Source: Flammula alnicola (lineage: Eukaryota > Basidiomycota > Agaricomycetes > Agaricales > Strophariaceae). From it: a stretch of 64,000 nt of DNA. The DNA lies in NCBI GenBank assembly GCA_015499995.1, contig JADNRV010000169.1, positions 1-64,000 of the forward strand. Direction: 5' to 3'. The notes under the pieces were generated by a model. That model searched no databases. It was not told the origin of the DNA and worked only from the letters and a program-made list of their open reading frames with translations. Below, piece after piece: positions 22,877-35,459 of the stretch. How positions within the stretch are numbered: position 1 is the stretch's first letter; every line of letters begins with the position of its first letter. Both the position numbers and the translations under genes were made by a program.

Positions 22877-23368
22877 AATGATGTTGGAGGGGGAATATGG
22901 GACAGAGAAAGCATTTGTAGTGTCGCTTTATAGGAGGGGAGAGTTGGGATAGTAGATTTAAGAGGGCAAGTGCACGGTCCGATCTCCCCGTCTTCTCTTG
23001 CCCCATGTCCACCCCAGATCGGGCACTCCCATCATCGGCATCCCCCTTAGCAGATCACCTTAATTCAGGGTCGTGCCGGCACTCTCCCACACTCCCACCA
23101 TCGAGATCTCCGCAGATCGGGTCATTCCTTGCTCCCCTTCCTTGCTCATTTATGATTTCTTGCTCTCGCAACTCCAAGCCCGAGTCTACCACACGGATGT
23201 CCGTTCCGACCTCCGATTCATCCTCGATTGCCCTGTGTGTCCTCCCTCTCGGTCCGGCGTCCCCAGATAAGACGCCCACCCAATTTCAAGGCCATCGCGG
23301 ACCCCTCCTATTCCTCTGTTCATTCCAACTTTTACTAACTTTTCGCAGCACTGAGAATCGTCTGGATC
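22877..23368. promoter_or_regulatory. Shared divergent promoter of the MDR and SDR genes
   Basis: The two dehydrogenase starts are 492 bp apart and face away from each other, the usual layout for co-regulated fungal metabolic pairs. The region is C/T-rich toward the SDR start, and TTTCGCAGCA before the ATG could be the acceptor of a 5' UTR intron. I cannot point to a specific activator site. Confidence 0.5.
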
Positions 23369-23863
23369 ATGGCCGCACCAAGCCTCGACTTCACGCCTTC
23401 TATCCCTGCTCTCGACCTCTTTTCTCTCAAAGGCCAGAATGTCCTCATCACCGGAGCTTCTCGAGGTAAGTAATACTTCTTCCCAACCAACTCTACACGT
23501 AAAATTCAAATCGTTAACCCAAACTGACCACGAAACTGTAAAAAAAATCTCACAGGAATAGGCGCCGCATGCGCTGTGGCACTCGCACAGGCAGGTGCCG
23601 ACCTATGTCTTGTGTTGCGTCCCCCCGCGTCCGTCAATCCTTCTGCTGCTGCCACGCCTGCAATTATCGACAAGATCCGCAACCTTTGTCCTAGTACCAA
23701 GGTCGCCGTCGTGCACTGTGACCTTGGCGACACGGAGTACGTCAAGGGCGTCTTTGCCGCAGCCCTCGATAAGATGGGTGGCGAGATACACGTCCTCGTC
23801 AATTGTGCTGGCATCCAACGACGCGCCGCAGCCGTGCAATTTCCTGAGAGCGATTGGGATGAG

Positions 23864-26800
23864 GTGGGTTCCTTTATTTCCTCTCGGTTTCATGGTTTGG
23901 TTTTGGGGTTTCTTTTCTTTCCTCTTTCCATCTCTTCATCTCTACCTCTTTCTTTCTTTTTCCATTTTTAGTCTCTGTTTTATTTTAAACTTCATCCATC
24001 CACATCCATCCATCTTTCTTTTCCGTCTTTCCCTTCTAGTCTGTTTACGTTAACCCCGTAAACGTATACTCCCAAACGCAACGCAAATCTCCTAAATCTC
24101 CACTCTCCCATTTTACCCAAACATAACCGCGACCGATATCTGCGCATCGCATCCACACGAACCCGGACCCTCTTTCCGTCTCTCCCAGAAGAGAAGCCAA
24201 CACAATTATTCTTGGCGTCATCTTGTCCGTTTCCCGCGTCTTTGCGTCCCCATACCCACCCTCTTTGCTGCCCTTTCCTTATGTTGGCTCCTGCTGCCCC
24301 TCTTATACCTCCTGCCAAACCAGTGGATGCGTGTCCTTTTCGAAGATATTCGAACTTGAGGGCTAAGCTTGGCTATTCTTGCTATTCTTGCACGCCGACC
24401 CACCCACCGACCCATCTATATACTCACGGAGTATCTAATAGCCTCTCGCTTTCCTTTCTTGTTCTTATTTTTATTCAAACTTGTCCTTGGCGGCTCGGCT
24501 TCCCAGGGTGCGATGGCGCAGGCACACGTTGTGGGTGTCTGGTTGGGCGCCATGTGCATGGGGCATGCAAGTTCGGAGGCGGTCACCCAGCCACCCAGCC
24601 AGCCAGGCAGTTGGTCTGGTCCTGTCACTCGTCTGTCAATTTGGCTCTCGGTCTTGTTCGTGTTCTATGTTCGTCCCGCGTTCTTTATACTTGCCCGCGT
24701 TTCTTGTTTTTCTGTTCTCGACGTCCGCTTTCCCGTTTCGTCCACACTCTCGATTTTCGGAGATTTGCCTCTGTGTGCGTCGTTCTACCCTATCTCTCAT
24801 ATCTTCTTTCTTTTCCTTTCTGGGGGTGGGCGTTGACGTGACGTTTTTTCTATTCTGGTTTCTGGTTTCTGTACCCCTTCTTTTTCACCGCCCACCGGCA
24901 ATGCAATGCATTACAGGTCCATTGACCCGTTATCTCAATTACCCGCTTGTCATCTTTCTTCCCTCCGCCTTCTTTCCTTCCTTCTTGCTTACCCCCTCCC
25001 TTCCTCCCTGCCGTATTCCTTATTTACTGCAAAGTACCCAGGCGATCCCAAGCCTGGAGGGAACCTGGACGGCACGACGACGACAACGACATACCATACC
25101 ACATATGGTATGGTATGGTGTGGTGCCGTTGTCCGTTGTCCGTTAGTCTTTCTTTGTCCCTTGCGTGTGCTGCTGCTGCCAGGGTGTGCCTATAACGTAC
25201 GTTCTCGCTGCCACGGCTTGTCCAGGGGACAGGTGCATCGCATGATATCATATATGACGTCGCGGCTTGGGTTGCTTTCTCCGTTTCTTTGTTTTGTCAT
25301 TTGTTGGTTTCTTTGGAGTTGGGGTTTTTTGCCGGTTTTTTTTTTCGGGTCGTGCGGGGTGCTTTTTGGGTTTATTTTTTGGGGGGCGCGTTTCGATGGT
25401 GCAAGTGTGAATATTTGTGGTTTATGACTTTGTGACGGTGGCGCTGGCGGCGTTGGCTTGGTATATTTGGGTTGGGGTTGGTGTACCTGGGCTGGTGTGC
25501 TTGGGTTGGTATGCTTGGATTGGTGTGCTGGGCGGGAGGCTAGCCATAGATGGCTCGTTCTCATCGGGGTGTGGTGTGTATGTGCCTCCGCCGGCTTTGG
25601 ATTCGATTTCCTTTGGATTCTAATGGCGGCGGCGGGCGATGCGCCGAGGGGATTGGCATATACATAGGCGCGCGTTGGCGATGTCGTTAACTCCTGACGT
25701 GTCGCGTAGCCTCGCTTCGCTTGGGTTCGCGGTGCTTTTTTGACTTGGTTATCGGTCGGACGTCTCTCTCTTTCGTTTTTCATTTCGTTTGTTTTTTACT
25801 GCTTGTTTTTTTTTTCTGCTTTTCGCTTTTCGGTTTTTCTCTCTTTCGAGGTCTCTTTATAACGGCATTGAAAAACACCTCGCACGCGATTATCGTCCAA
25901 AAGGCGGTACTGGCGATATTCATATCCACGTACGCCTGTCCGCCGGTCTCTCATCGCTTACAGCGCGCATCGCATTCTCTCCTTCCCTTCCCTCGCGTAT
26001 CTCTCTATCTCTCTATCCGCCTAGCCTATCTGATGCCTATTTGGAGATGATGGATTATCCTATCGTCTCTCTCCTTATGTCCGTATCCCTGGCTGTTGAC
26101 GTCTCTTTACCATTTCTCCGCGCATCTTTCCTTTCCGTTTCCTTCCCCTCTGATACATATCTATGTTATCTCCTTCTCCTCGCTTCTCCGCGCATCTTCT
26201 CCAAACTCTATGTCCTTCCTCCGCGGTCCTCGAGTTTGTTATTCATATCATGTCATGGCATGGCATGGCTGAAATGGGACGGTGGAAGTACTTCTTTTTC
26301 GTCTTCCGGCAAATCACAGCAAATCATGCCATACAGTCATATTCATTGCGACTTACATTGCCCTGGGAGGCTGCAGTCTATTCTTGGGGCGCTCCTTGGG
26401 TGTCGGGCTTCCGCTTTGGGCAGGCTTTCTCTTTCTCTGGAGGCTGGTGGGTGGATGGGGATTTGATACGCGATAAGGACGTCGACTTGGACGTGGACGT
26501 GGACATGGACGACACCCTACGCGAGACGCGATCCGTGGCGCTGCTGCTATTTCCTGCCACTACTTATGACAGCCCAGACATCCAGATGGACATGACAGAG
26601 TGGTTGTGATTTGATATGCGACACGCGTGGTCTTGGCATGGCATGGCAGGATCTGGCGACAAGCGAAGTGATTCAGACAGGCTGTCGTCGTCGTTTTCCC
26701 CCTTGTCTCTCTCCGAGCGTGCGTGCGTATTGCGTAGCCGGCTCCTCGGATGTAGGAGAGACCGGGTCGTGCTCGTGGTACCGGTATGGATTACTTCGGC

Positions 26801-27081
26801 CTTCGGCTAGGGTCGACGCCCCGACGCACCACCGCGGGGGTGTTGCAGCTGAGCGAGGACGCTGCGCTCCGAGGCGTCGTTGCGTTTTATGCATGTTCTT
26901 CGACTAAAGAATTTCCGTTGATCTTCATCTTTCTCCGTTTTATCTTTCGTTCGTTCGTTCGTTTCGTTCTCCTTTGCAGTTGATTTCCAATTCCAACTTC
27001 AACCAACCCCATCTTCTTCTCTCTCATACCTCCGCACTCCGACACCCTCGCTAACTGACGCTTTCTCACCCTCGTGTACAG
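23864..27081 (+). other. 3.2 kb pyrimidine-rich intron or insertion in the SDR gene
   Basis: The donor GTGGGT follows codon GAG (DWDE) and the acceptor CTCGTGTACAG precedes VLTTNLKS, giving a phase-0 interval about 50 times longer than other introns here. The plus strand is strongly C/T-rich through about 26300, with CATCCATCCAT runs, CCACCCAGCCAGCC repeats, CATGGCATGGCATGG repeats (near 26250 and 26635) and a GT/GGTT-rich patch (25400-25520). ORFs inside are low-complexity with no recognisable domain. There is no reverse transcriptase or transposase. It may be an expanded simple-repeat intron or an inserted non-coding element. Confidence 0.7.
25090..25117. repeat. Perfect 12-bp inverted repeat inside the giant intron
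   Basis: CATACCATACCA, four bases CATA, then TGGTATGGTATG. The arms are themselves made of a CATAC/GTATG unit. Flanks GACGACAACGAC and CCGTTGTCCGTTGTCC are partly complementary and could extend the stem. No gene motif is attached. Confidence 0.75.
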
Positions 27082-27904
27082 GTCTTGACGACCAACCTCA
27101 AGTCCGCATTCCTTCTCTCCCAGGCCGCCGGCGCACACATGCTTCCCCGGCGCCGCGGCTCCATCATCCACTTCGCGTCGTTGCTCTCGTACCAGGGCGG
27201 CTTGACTGTGCCAGCGTACGCCGCGGCGAAGGGCGGTATCGCACAGATGGTCAAGGCCCTCGCTAATGATGGAGCAAGGAGGGCGTGAGGGTGAACGCGG
27301 TCGTGCCTGGGTATGTGAAGACGGATATGTAAGTTCTTCAATGACTTTCTGTCTACCTCTCCTCTCTCTCTCCGTGGAAAATGATGTCTTGTAACGGAGA
27401 GGGGTGAAAGGGATTATTGTATGCTTACGTTCCGTTCTTGCTTTGGTAGGAACGAGAAGCTCCTCGCGGACCCGGCGCGCTTGCGCCAGATCAGCGAGCG
27501 CATCCCGCGGGGCGGTGGGGCGAGCCGGAGGACTTTGCGGGCCCGATCGTGTTTCTAGCGAGCAAAGCCAGCATGTATGTGTGCGGAGAGTTGCTCGTGG
27601 TCGACGGGGTGAGTTATTGTATATTGCTTTTTCTGGTTTTGGATTTTGCGGGCTTTTTCGGATGGGGGATGCGCCACACCGCACTGTTTTGGGTTCTGTA
27701 AACGGGTCCTATGGGCCAAGGGTCGTCGGTTTCTCTCTTGCACCGATGGGTAGAGATTGGTGATCATTTTGGTGTTTTATTCCGATTTGGGAAGTGTGAT
27801 TGTTCTCTAGAAACAATAATTCCAGTGCTGGGCTTTCTGACATATTCGATGAGTCAACATTTCTGATCGTTTTATCTTATTTGCAGGGATGGATGGGTCG
27901 GTAA

Positions 27905-30900
27905 TCGATATCTTGCGTACGCGTACCATATCAGGGAAGGTCCAAGGAACGTTTGAAGAAGGCTTGAAATCTGTGCGAAGGCGAAGAAGGAAATTGTATA
28001 TCGTTCATTTATTTTCGTGGTTGTGCTTGTATTTTCTTGCTCCTAAGCTTGTATTGCTTCACAGTTAGAATCAAACTTAGTCATCCGTATGACGGCTCGA
28101 TCAGTCGATCAGAGAACAACAAAAAGGAAAACTTTTGAGGTGTGCGCCACATTCTTGCGTGCACATGACTTGCTGACTTACATTCTGCATTCTTATGGAG
28201 CCCATGTGCACCCGTGTGGCCGTGTCCGTCGTCAGGAAGTAACGCCTGCCGACGACGTCGACCATTGAGACGTCGCCACCTCTTCTCCCGAGGTTGACAT
28301 TAATTTGACGTCGACTGCGAGTTATTATGCGTATACCGACCGCATCGGTAATCAGTGGCGGTCAGGGTTCAACGTTCAACGTTCAACGTACAACTTTCGT
28401 CGCGCACTCAAGCCCAATTTGGAGTTTGGCGCCGTTTGGGCGTCGTGCCTATTGATCAAATGCTGACTGGTCAGTAGTGGTATACATCTCCTGCCAACTT
28501 TGATTGGGAACATGACGGCAGCTCTTATTTTTGGGTACATGCCGATGGATGTATTGTGGGTGACTAACTGCCATAGGAGGTAATATACATAGTTGTATTA
28601 GGATTGTGCGGCGTGTATTGTGGGCTATATATGAATTCTGTCAACAGGTTTTGAAGTGGTGTGAGTATTTATATAAGTTTGACAATGCCTATAAAATATG
28701 ATCTGCGTCGGGTGACGGCGCTAAAGAGGATGGAAATGAAAAATGTCTAATGCGCGCTCTTTGAATTGAATTGCCCAATAGGTCACATACAGGTTGTTCT
28801 CTGGTGAATAGCCACTAACCTTACTGGCAAGTGAGATTTCTCTCCCCTCGATTACCCCGCGGAACCTGAGGTGTTTCTGAGCTCATTCAAATTAATTGGA
28901 GCTGGAGAAAGGGATCATGCCGTCATGTCGTTATCTGATATGTGATATGCAGATGCCTTTGGATCAGCCAAGCATGTATGTAGTACCTTTCTGTCTACAT
29001 TGTGTCTAGGCCACGACGTTAACACCGCTTAGGACGGCGTCAAATGTGCAGTTGGCCTTTTGTCCAGACGGTCATCTGTGGGAGTGCCAGCTGCGTAGTT
29101 CATATGTCTACTACAACAGGATATGTGCGATCGAACGATTGTATTGCAAACTTCACAATGACAATATTAATGCCATGAGTTTTTAATAAGACGAGGCTCA
29201 TCCAGGCTCAAAATTTCAATGGACTTGCCTGAGATGGAGGAATAACAATAAGTTAGCCGTAGTGCACTGAGTCTCATTACCGAAAAGGAATAGCCCTCGG
29301 ATGATCGTATGATGGTATACTCTTTCGCCAGAATCCTTCACCGGACTTTGGTTCGTTATGCTTTCCACGCAAACGTGGTAAGACCTCGGACGGCGCTTCA
29401 AAGCTTCAACACCGGAAGCTCGGACCGCATTCCGCTCTCGAACCTGAGCGTGCCTGTAATAATGTGCACATTGGGGACTGCTTTTGGACTTCCTTGCGTA
29501 GTGTACAAATGTGCATCGAGTCGCAGCTCTAGGCATGTGCGAGATGAACAAGAGGCGCTTTGCACCATCTTTGAAAATATTGTAGATCTCACTGACTCCG
29601 AACTCGCCGCTACTAGAGTCGTACATGTAGGTCGAGACAATGAACGAAAGATTAATTCTACTGGCAGGTTGAGAACAGGCTCCGATCCTTCCAGAGCCTT
29701 CCATGAAGAAGTTGACCTAACGTGAGCTACTCAGTCGCACGGTCGAGTGTTTCAATCAAATTGAAGTCCCGTCGACTTAAAAGATTGTTCAATCGGTGTC
29801 TTATCAAGCCAAGGTCAGAATAGCAATTTTTTAAACCCGCGATTACCCTGAAAGCGCCGAGCGTGAAGGTGCTCATAGAGATAATGACCATTTGCTTTAG
29901 AATGCAAATATGAGTAAGTAGATAACGTATCTTAACCTTCGGAACGATGTTCCGAGGCACCCACTCACGTTGTTTGTCGTCATTTGCTGTCCGTGTGTAC
30001 GTGCGTCCTGATGTGCCCACCGACGCCGGCGCTTACATGTCGCCTATCTCGTTGATCCGGAAAAGGGGCGATAATCGTGGTCTATTTTACCTTGTCGCAG
30101 AACTATAATTATGCGTTGTACAAGCGTGGTATACGGATGCCAGCTTCAAGGAGAACTCGGACATCGACAAATCAGTGCGGTAGTAGTGGAGTTATTTTTA
30201 GCACAGTACAGGGTGGGTTTCACCTCCTCGGCACGAGAATGTTTGGAATTTTCGTTTCTCTTGATAGATATACGGTAGCGATACCTGAACTTGAAAAACG
30301 TGCTATGAATAACTCTTTTACTTATCTGCTGTCGCGATGCGAGACAGGAGATGGCATCGTTGACTCTGTCGACCTGGGGGAAGGGGAAATGGTAAATGGA
30401 ATCGACGAACTGGGTCTCGTGAGGCTCAGGATATCCGGTCCTCTGGTCCCAGGCTGTACTCGATGCTCCTCCGAGAGGTTACTAAGAGAAGTTTTCCTCT
30501 TTCTCAGTGTGAAGCAATATATCCGACATCATACATCCCTGCTACGGAAATTAACTGTAAGCAGGGGTCTATTTCACCACTAGTGTCCACTTGGAGTAAG
30601 CTTGAATTCACGTTTTGGCCTCGCATCCGTTTTAGCCGACTTCTCTCTACGTCAGGTAAGTGTGCAAGGTCTTGTGGGAGCAGTATCGTGGCTGAGGTCG
30701 CCGTGCTTCTTTCTTTATAGAAGGCTCGGAGGTCGGAGCGCGCATAGCCCATGGCAATTCGTCCCGGAATTAACTGAAAGGTTCACTCACACATGTAGAC
30801 CTATGACGAGAACCTGACGAAATTTGCGATACTACCGCTGTGGCTCTCTCGGACTTCAAGTTCCTGTATCTCATAGTAGGCAGCCGGCAAGGGCCATCGA

Positions 30901-33900
30901 AATTCTCCTAGCCACAGATGCCAAAGAGGGTTAGGTACCTCCAGAAATATAGCTACACCTATTAGCTTGATGAATAGATACTTATCGTAGCCCCTATCCA
31001 TGTTACTTGAGAATCTCCAAAACCAAGCCTATTAAATTCGGACCACTTTCTATCTTACAAAATTACCTCTATCAGAGTCGGACAGACTAATCAAATGGTC
31101 AGAAAAATCGGATGACGGAACAAATAGTACAACGACCACTTTTCCATATCCTGCGAAAGCAAGTAATTCCTCCCCAGCCATTTTGAATCAGTAGCGTACT
31201 TCCATTTATTCCAATTGGGCGCGCTTCGTCAGACTCGTTGGACAACTGTTACGGAAATTTTTTTGGACAGAGATGATTGAATGTGTGTCTACTGCAGTAC
31301 CACGAGGATTATCGGGGTCAGATTTGGTCTGAAATTTAACTTAACAATATGCGTCTGTTTTCAGCCGACGAAACCAATAGCGTAGGCCCTTAAACTAAAT
31401 ATTGTTACTAGGGAAGGATAGTTGCGTGGGCAAGTGGACTTGACGAGCATTTCAAAAGCTACATAAGCGAATTCACAACCCGCAGAGTACTCTTCGGGCG
31501 GTCGATGATTGTTTGATTGATCCCTGCTATAGATCCGTGGGTATGGCCGCGGGTGAAGTTCGTTCATTGACCACGGAATTATCCTCCATGGGAGTCAGAC
31601 GATTTACAGTAGGAACATGAGCAAGAACTTGAAGGGTATCCCTTTCCTGGCAATGTATTATATTGATGCAGGTCATATAGTACTCAAGAAAAAATCCTTC
31701 CGAACGAAGCCAGGCATCACCTGTCCAGGCGGAACATTCACATGAATTCGAAACGCAAATGATTGACAGAAGTTGGGTTATGACATGATGACATCCACCC
31801 AGCTGCAGATGTCTTTCGGAAAAATCTTAGAATTCAGATTCGCCATGCCCGGCGCGCACGCCCGAATACTGAAGCTTACCGTAATCACTATGGACCGCTC
31901 AAATACAGACTGAAACTACGACTACTAACTCCTGCACCCAACTACCTAAACCTAAAAGTATATAGTTAATCCCATATGAAAATGTATATCTCGGGTATTT
32001 CCTTGAGGCCTGAGGTGATATGACTGAATCCAATTCTGTTTTGAGCGTAAAATATACACAGGTGCATGTGGATTGCAGTTTAAGGAAATAATAAAATACT
32101 TTTGACATGGCATGCCATGGCACAGCCCAGATGGGTATCGCCGATCTAAGTCGCTCATTAAATGGATAGATCTCTGGCTCCCGGTTTCTAAAACGTGAGA
32201 GAGCGAGGACGTGGCTTCCGTAACTTTTGAATGAGATTTGGAGTGGAAAAATCTTCGCAGGGAAAGCAACGGGAACAAGCGATCTAACATGCAATACATG
32301 AAATGGCGCGTAAGAAGGCCACGGATATGTCTCGGACTTATAAATGGACCATCCTCAGAAATGCCCCTTCAAAGCAATATGAGCGCGAGAAATCTTTAAC
32401 AGTATGTGCCCACGCAGAGAATACAGATCCTGGAAGATGCCGAATTGCAGCCTTCTGCTTTCCTTCAGAATGGCTCGTACGGGGTTATATGTATAGCTCC
32501 TGTATATGATCCTTACCAGGACTACTAGAGAAGTTCCGCAATCAACATACAGCACGATGGATCTTTAAGTGCCTGTTAGGTTACACTGTACCCCAGATCC
32601 AAGCCTGGCGGCTATTCCATCACCGGTCCGAAAACATGGTGTGGGTCTCTGACCGTCGTTAAAGATAGAGAATCTTCCGCAGTATATCCATAGCCTTCTA
32701 TAAATCAAGGTCAAACTCAGTCTTAAGCAGTTTAAGGCTTGCATACATGTGGTATATTTGGGATGGTCGACTCGGGAGTTAGAACTCGTCATAGTGGGCA
32801 TGTCGGAAAGAAATTTTTGAAGGTTGACATCGTCCAGGTACTTCCTTCCTTGACACCTGACTTCGGCTGCACGGGTCGAAATTGACACTCTGACCGACAG
32901 ACGACTACGGTGCATTTATTGGACTTTATCCCAAGAAATCGATCAGATGAATTGACGACGCTTTCTTGGGGGGTGATTTAACTGATTTTTGAGGCAGATT
33001 TCTCGAGAAGGAATAGCCAAAAGCATCTGGCAGAATATCGGCCCGACCGGGCCTGCATGAAACATTGTATGAGCAAAAACCGGATGATGCCTCGTAATGC
33101 AAAAGCGAACCAATGAATGCCCAGTGAGATAATCCTTTTGAGGCAGAACGCAGATTTCCAAGTCTTATGGAGATTGTCATTTACAAGTTTGATAACCGAA
33201 AGCGGTGAAGTTGCGGTGAAGCCCTTTTTTTTACCAGTGGCGCTCGCTGTGGGGCAGATTATATCCCATAACTTCTGTCGTTCTGGAATTACCCCTTCTT
33301 TACGTCTCTCTCCGATGTGCTGGGAAGTAAGATGGGTCATGCCCGGGAAGAAGGTGATGCCCGAGCTCAACTGAGAAGAATATGGACAGTGGCGTCTGGG
33401 TCTTTTATCCTGGAAGAAACCGATCAACAAACCGTATGGTGTAGTGTGAGTTTGCGGCCCGAAAACGAGATTTGAGGTGGCAGTGGATACACATTGACCA
33501 TCAGAAATGTCGCGATAGTAGTAAGACAAACGGCCAAGTATAATCTGCCGAGAAAACACTTTCGCTTTGTTGGGTTTATCGTAGGTCCAATCTTGACCGG
33601 TTGACCTGTGGGGCTCCAACGTGATACAGAGGCTAGATACATTGGCAGTATGAATAGGCATGTCCAATGGGAATACGGACTCGAAAGTAGTTCGGTAAAG
33701 ACGGTCTAAAGTAGCCGGACACTAGACAGGTCGTGTCGATGAAAGATAGAAGACGGGAAATGCTGGATCAAGAAGCCATATGCTGCACGCTGACCGCGTC
33801 TACAGTTATAAGAGGTCAAAGCGGCAATACGAAGCATCTGAATTGACATGAGACCCATGGGACCTGATCCAATAGCACGCTGGGAGAGCGAACGCGTCCG

Positions 33901-35459
33901 ATGTGTGATTAAAGCTCGTGATTGACAATACGACGCTCGGAAAGGCGTACTTTTCCACAAGCTAGTTTCAGATGAAGCGGATTGATCCGAATCCAAGGGA
34001 ATGACAAGACGACGAGGCAAACAGCTTTCTAGGTCGATAGGTGTACTATCCTGTCCGATAGGAGCAGCATGTGATGCTCGAGTTCGCTTCGCTTCGGAGA
34101 GCTAACTTGCCAGGTTTCTCAAGATAGGTACGATGGCCACGGAGAAGGATAGTCCAAAGTCTTCTTCATTGGGCTCCCTCGTTCAGAAGCCACACGCGGT
34201 CGCAAACGTGCGAAATATTCGCCCTCATGTCCGTCAAGGGATTCGGGGCAATGAGACGAAGAGGAATTATAAGCCTGGGATGATGAGAAAAGTTCAAATT
34301 GAATCTGGTCATGCGGAAGTGGTCATATAACTCACAGCTTGGGTTTAGGATAGCAGTTTACCCTGCCTCTGAGCTCCTGTGTTGAATATTTCATCGCGAG
34401 CCGAAGGTGCAGCAAGTTCGAATTCTTGGAGGTTTGAACTTTGCAAATTGCGATGCATACGTTGGTGGACAACTGAGCCGAAAGGATGTCGAGTAACGTT
34501 CCAAGTAGAACGTCTTGGTATTGTAAACCCTCAAACTGAAATTTGTCGATGGGTCTGCTTCGCGCATGGTCGAAGTATCTTTGAAAGGGACAAGCAAAAG
34601 GGGCGAGTAGGATTGCGGGGAACATTTTATTGAGCGGAGGCTTTCGATAATAACAAGAACAAATGAGTATTAGGTCAATCACGTGACCGTTAAGAACAGA
34701 TTTTTCTCTTTTATTATTAATTTACAAGTTTAACTTTCAGCGAAGAACTTCAACTGATAGGGACCTCGAAGGCCATCCAACGCAGGTTCCCTAATCTTCT
34801 GTTAAGCTTGCTAGGGCTCTGGATCCAACCAACGAACTAAGCAAAATTTCGTGCCAATTTTGGTCCTGTGAGGGGACTATTTGGATGCTCAACTGGCCAG
34901 GAAGTGGTTCGAACAATTTTCTAGCTTCAAGACTATTATTAGTCGTGAAGGACAACTCGGAGAAATTACTGTGATTGAGAACATCCAGATCCCGGGCGTT
35001 CGCACAGCCTGGAAACGACGGAGCGACTATTGCGATAACATTTCAAGGGTCTTGACAGGTAGTCGAGACCTGCCTTTTACTGCTGTATCTTCAAGCTATC
35101 TGAACCATGGAGCTAGCTCTAATTGTTCATAGATGCCCTCCAGTCTGAGGCTCCAGAAGATTTCGGCCCTCAAGTGGGTGGCAATACAGGGACGAGACGC
35201 TGCCAGCATGAAACATGAAAACAAAACTGCCATTTCGAGATCAGGGCGGCGGTCAAGGCAACCTACGTTGCAATCCAACAACAAATGATCATGCATCATG
35301 ACCGACTCTCCCTCGGCGTCGTTAGTGTGCCACCTTAAGTATAAAAAGGCCTCGCAATCAGCTTGACGGAAAATTTTCTTTTGACCCCCAACATTTCTGA
35401 CTGTCCCCATTATACTTAATCATACTATATTCCTCCCACCTCGCTCTTAATCATTCGAG
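27905..35459. other. Gene-poor desert, about 7.5 kb
   Basis: No convincing gene. Longer open frames (29216-29704 minus, 30077-30583 plus, 31899-32294 minus) lack motifs, start context and splice partners. The triplicated TTCAACG near 28370-28390 is too short to be informative. I see no transposon end or enzyme. The only stretch with a protein-like flavour is 32940-34020, listed separately. Confidence 0.5.
32940..34020 (-). other. Possible decayed membrane-protein gene
   Basis: On the minus strand, alternating frames give segments that look like membrane helices and loops: LGRLYLAVCLTTIATFLMVN near 33480-33560, GSGPMGLMSIQMLRIAALTS near 33800-33865, and HWFAFALRGIIRFLLIQ near 33055-33115. They lie in different frames without clean splice sites, so at best this is a relic. 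Function unknown. Confidence 0.2.

Larger units (their letters stand above)
23369..27904 (+). pseudogene. KduD-type short-chain dehydrogenase (2-deoxy-D-gluconate 3-dehydrogenase-like), frameshifted, giant intron
   Basis: Classical SDR that would act with NAD(P) on a sugar acid or related ketose. Exons: 23369-23466 (ALDLFSLKGQNVLITGASRG), about 23557-23863 with VLVNCAGIQRRAAAV and FPESDWDE, then after a 3218-nt intron 27082 onward (LTTNLKSAFLLSQAAGAHML, SLLSYQGGLTVPAYAAAKGG with the Ser-Tyr-Lys triad), [21 protein letters not shown], and the end GWMGR at a TAA (27902-27904). TGASRGIG is the cofactor motif. The frame slips by one base near 27268-27271, where the family has a Trp (ALANDW), and near 27510-27520, before [15 protein letters not shown]. 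The last intron (27609-27886) is also long. Similarity is excellent on both sides of each slip, so inactivation is recent or the bases are assembly errors. Confidence 0.8.

Noticed and set aside
24212..25146. Long Phe/Ser/Leu-rich ORFs (up to 221 codons) in the giant intron
   Set aside because: They arise from the C/T-rich strand bias, are mutually overlapping in two frames, and contain no recognisable membrane-protein family motif.
26887..27684. 265-codon minus-strand ORF across the SDR third exon
   Set aside because: It is antisense to conserved SDR coding sequence and has a low-information Arg/Pro-rich composition.
28365..28395. TTCAACG repeated about three times
   Set aside because: Too short and degenerate to be a CRISPR-like or satellite array; fungi have no CRISPR.
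30077..30583. 168-codon plus-strand ORF in the second desert
   Set aside because: No family, no start context, no neighbouring exons; consistent with chance.
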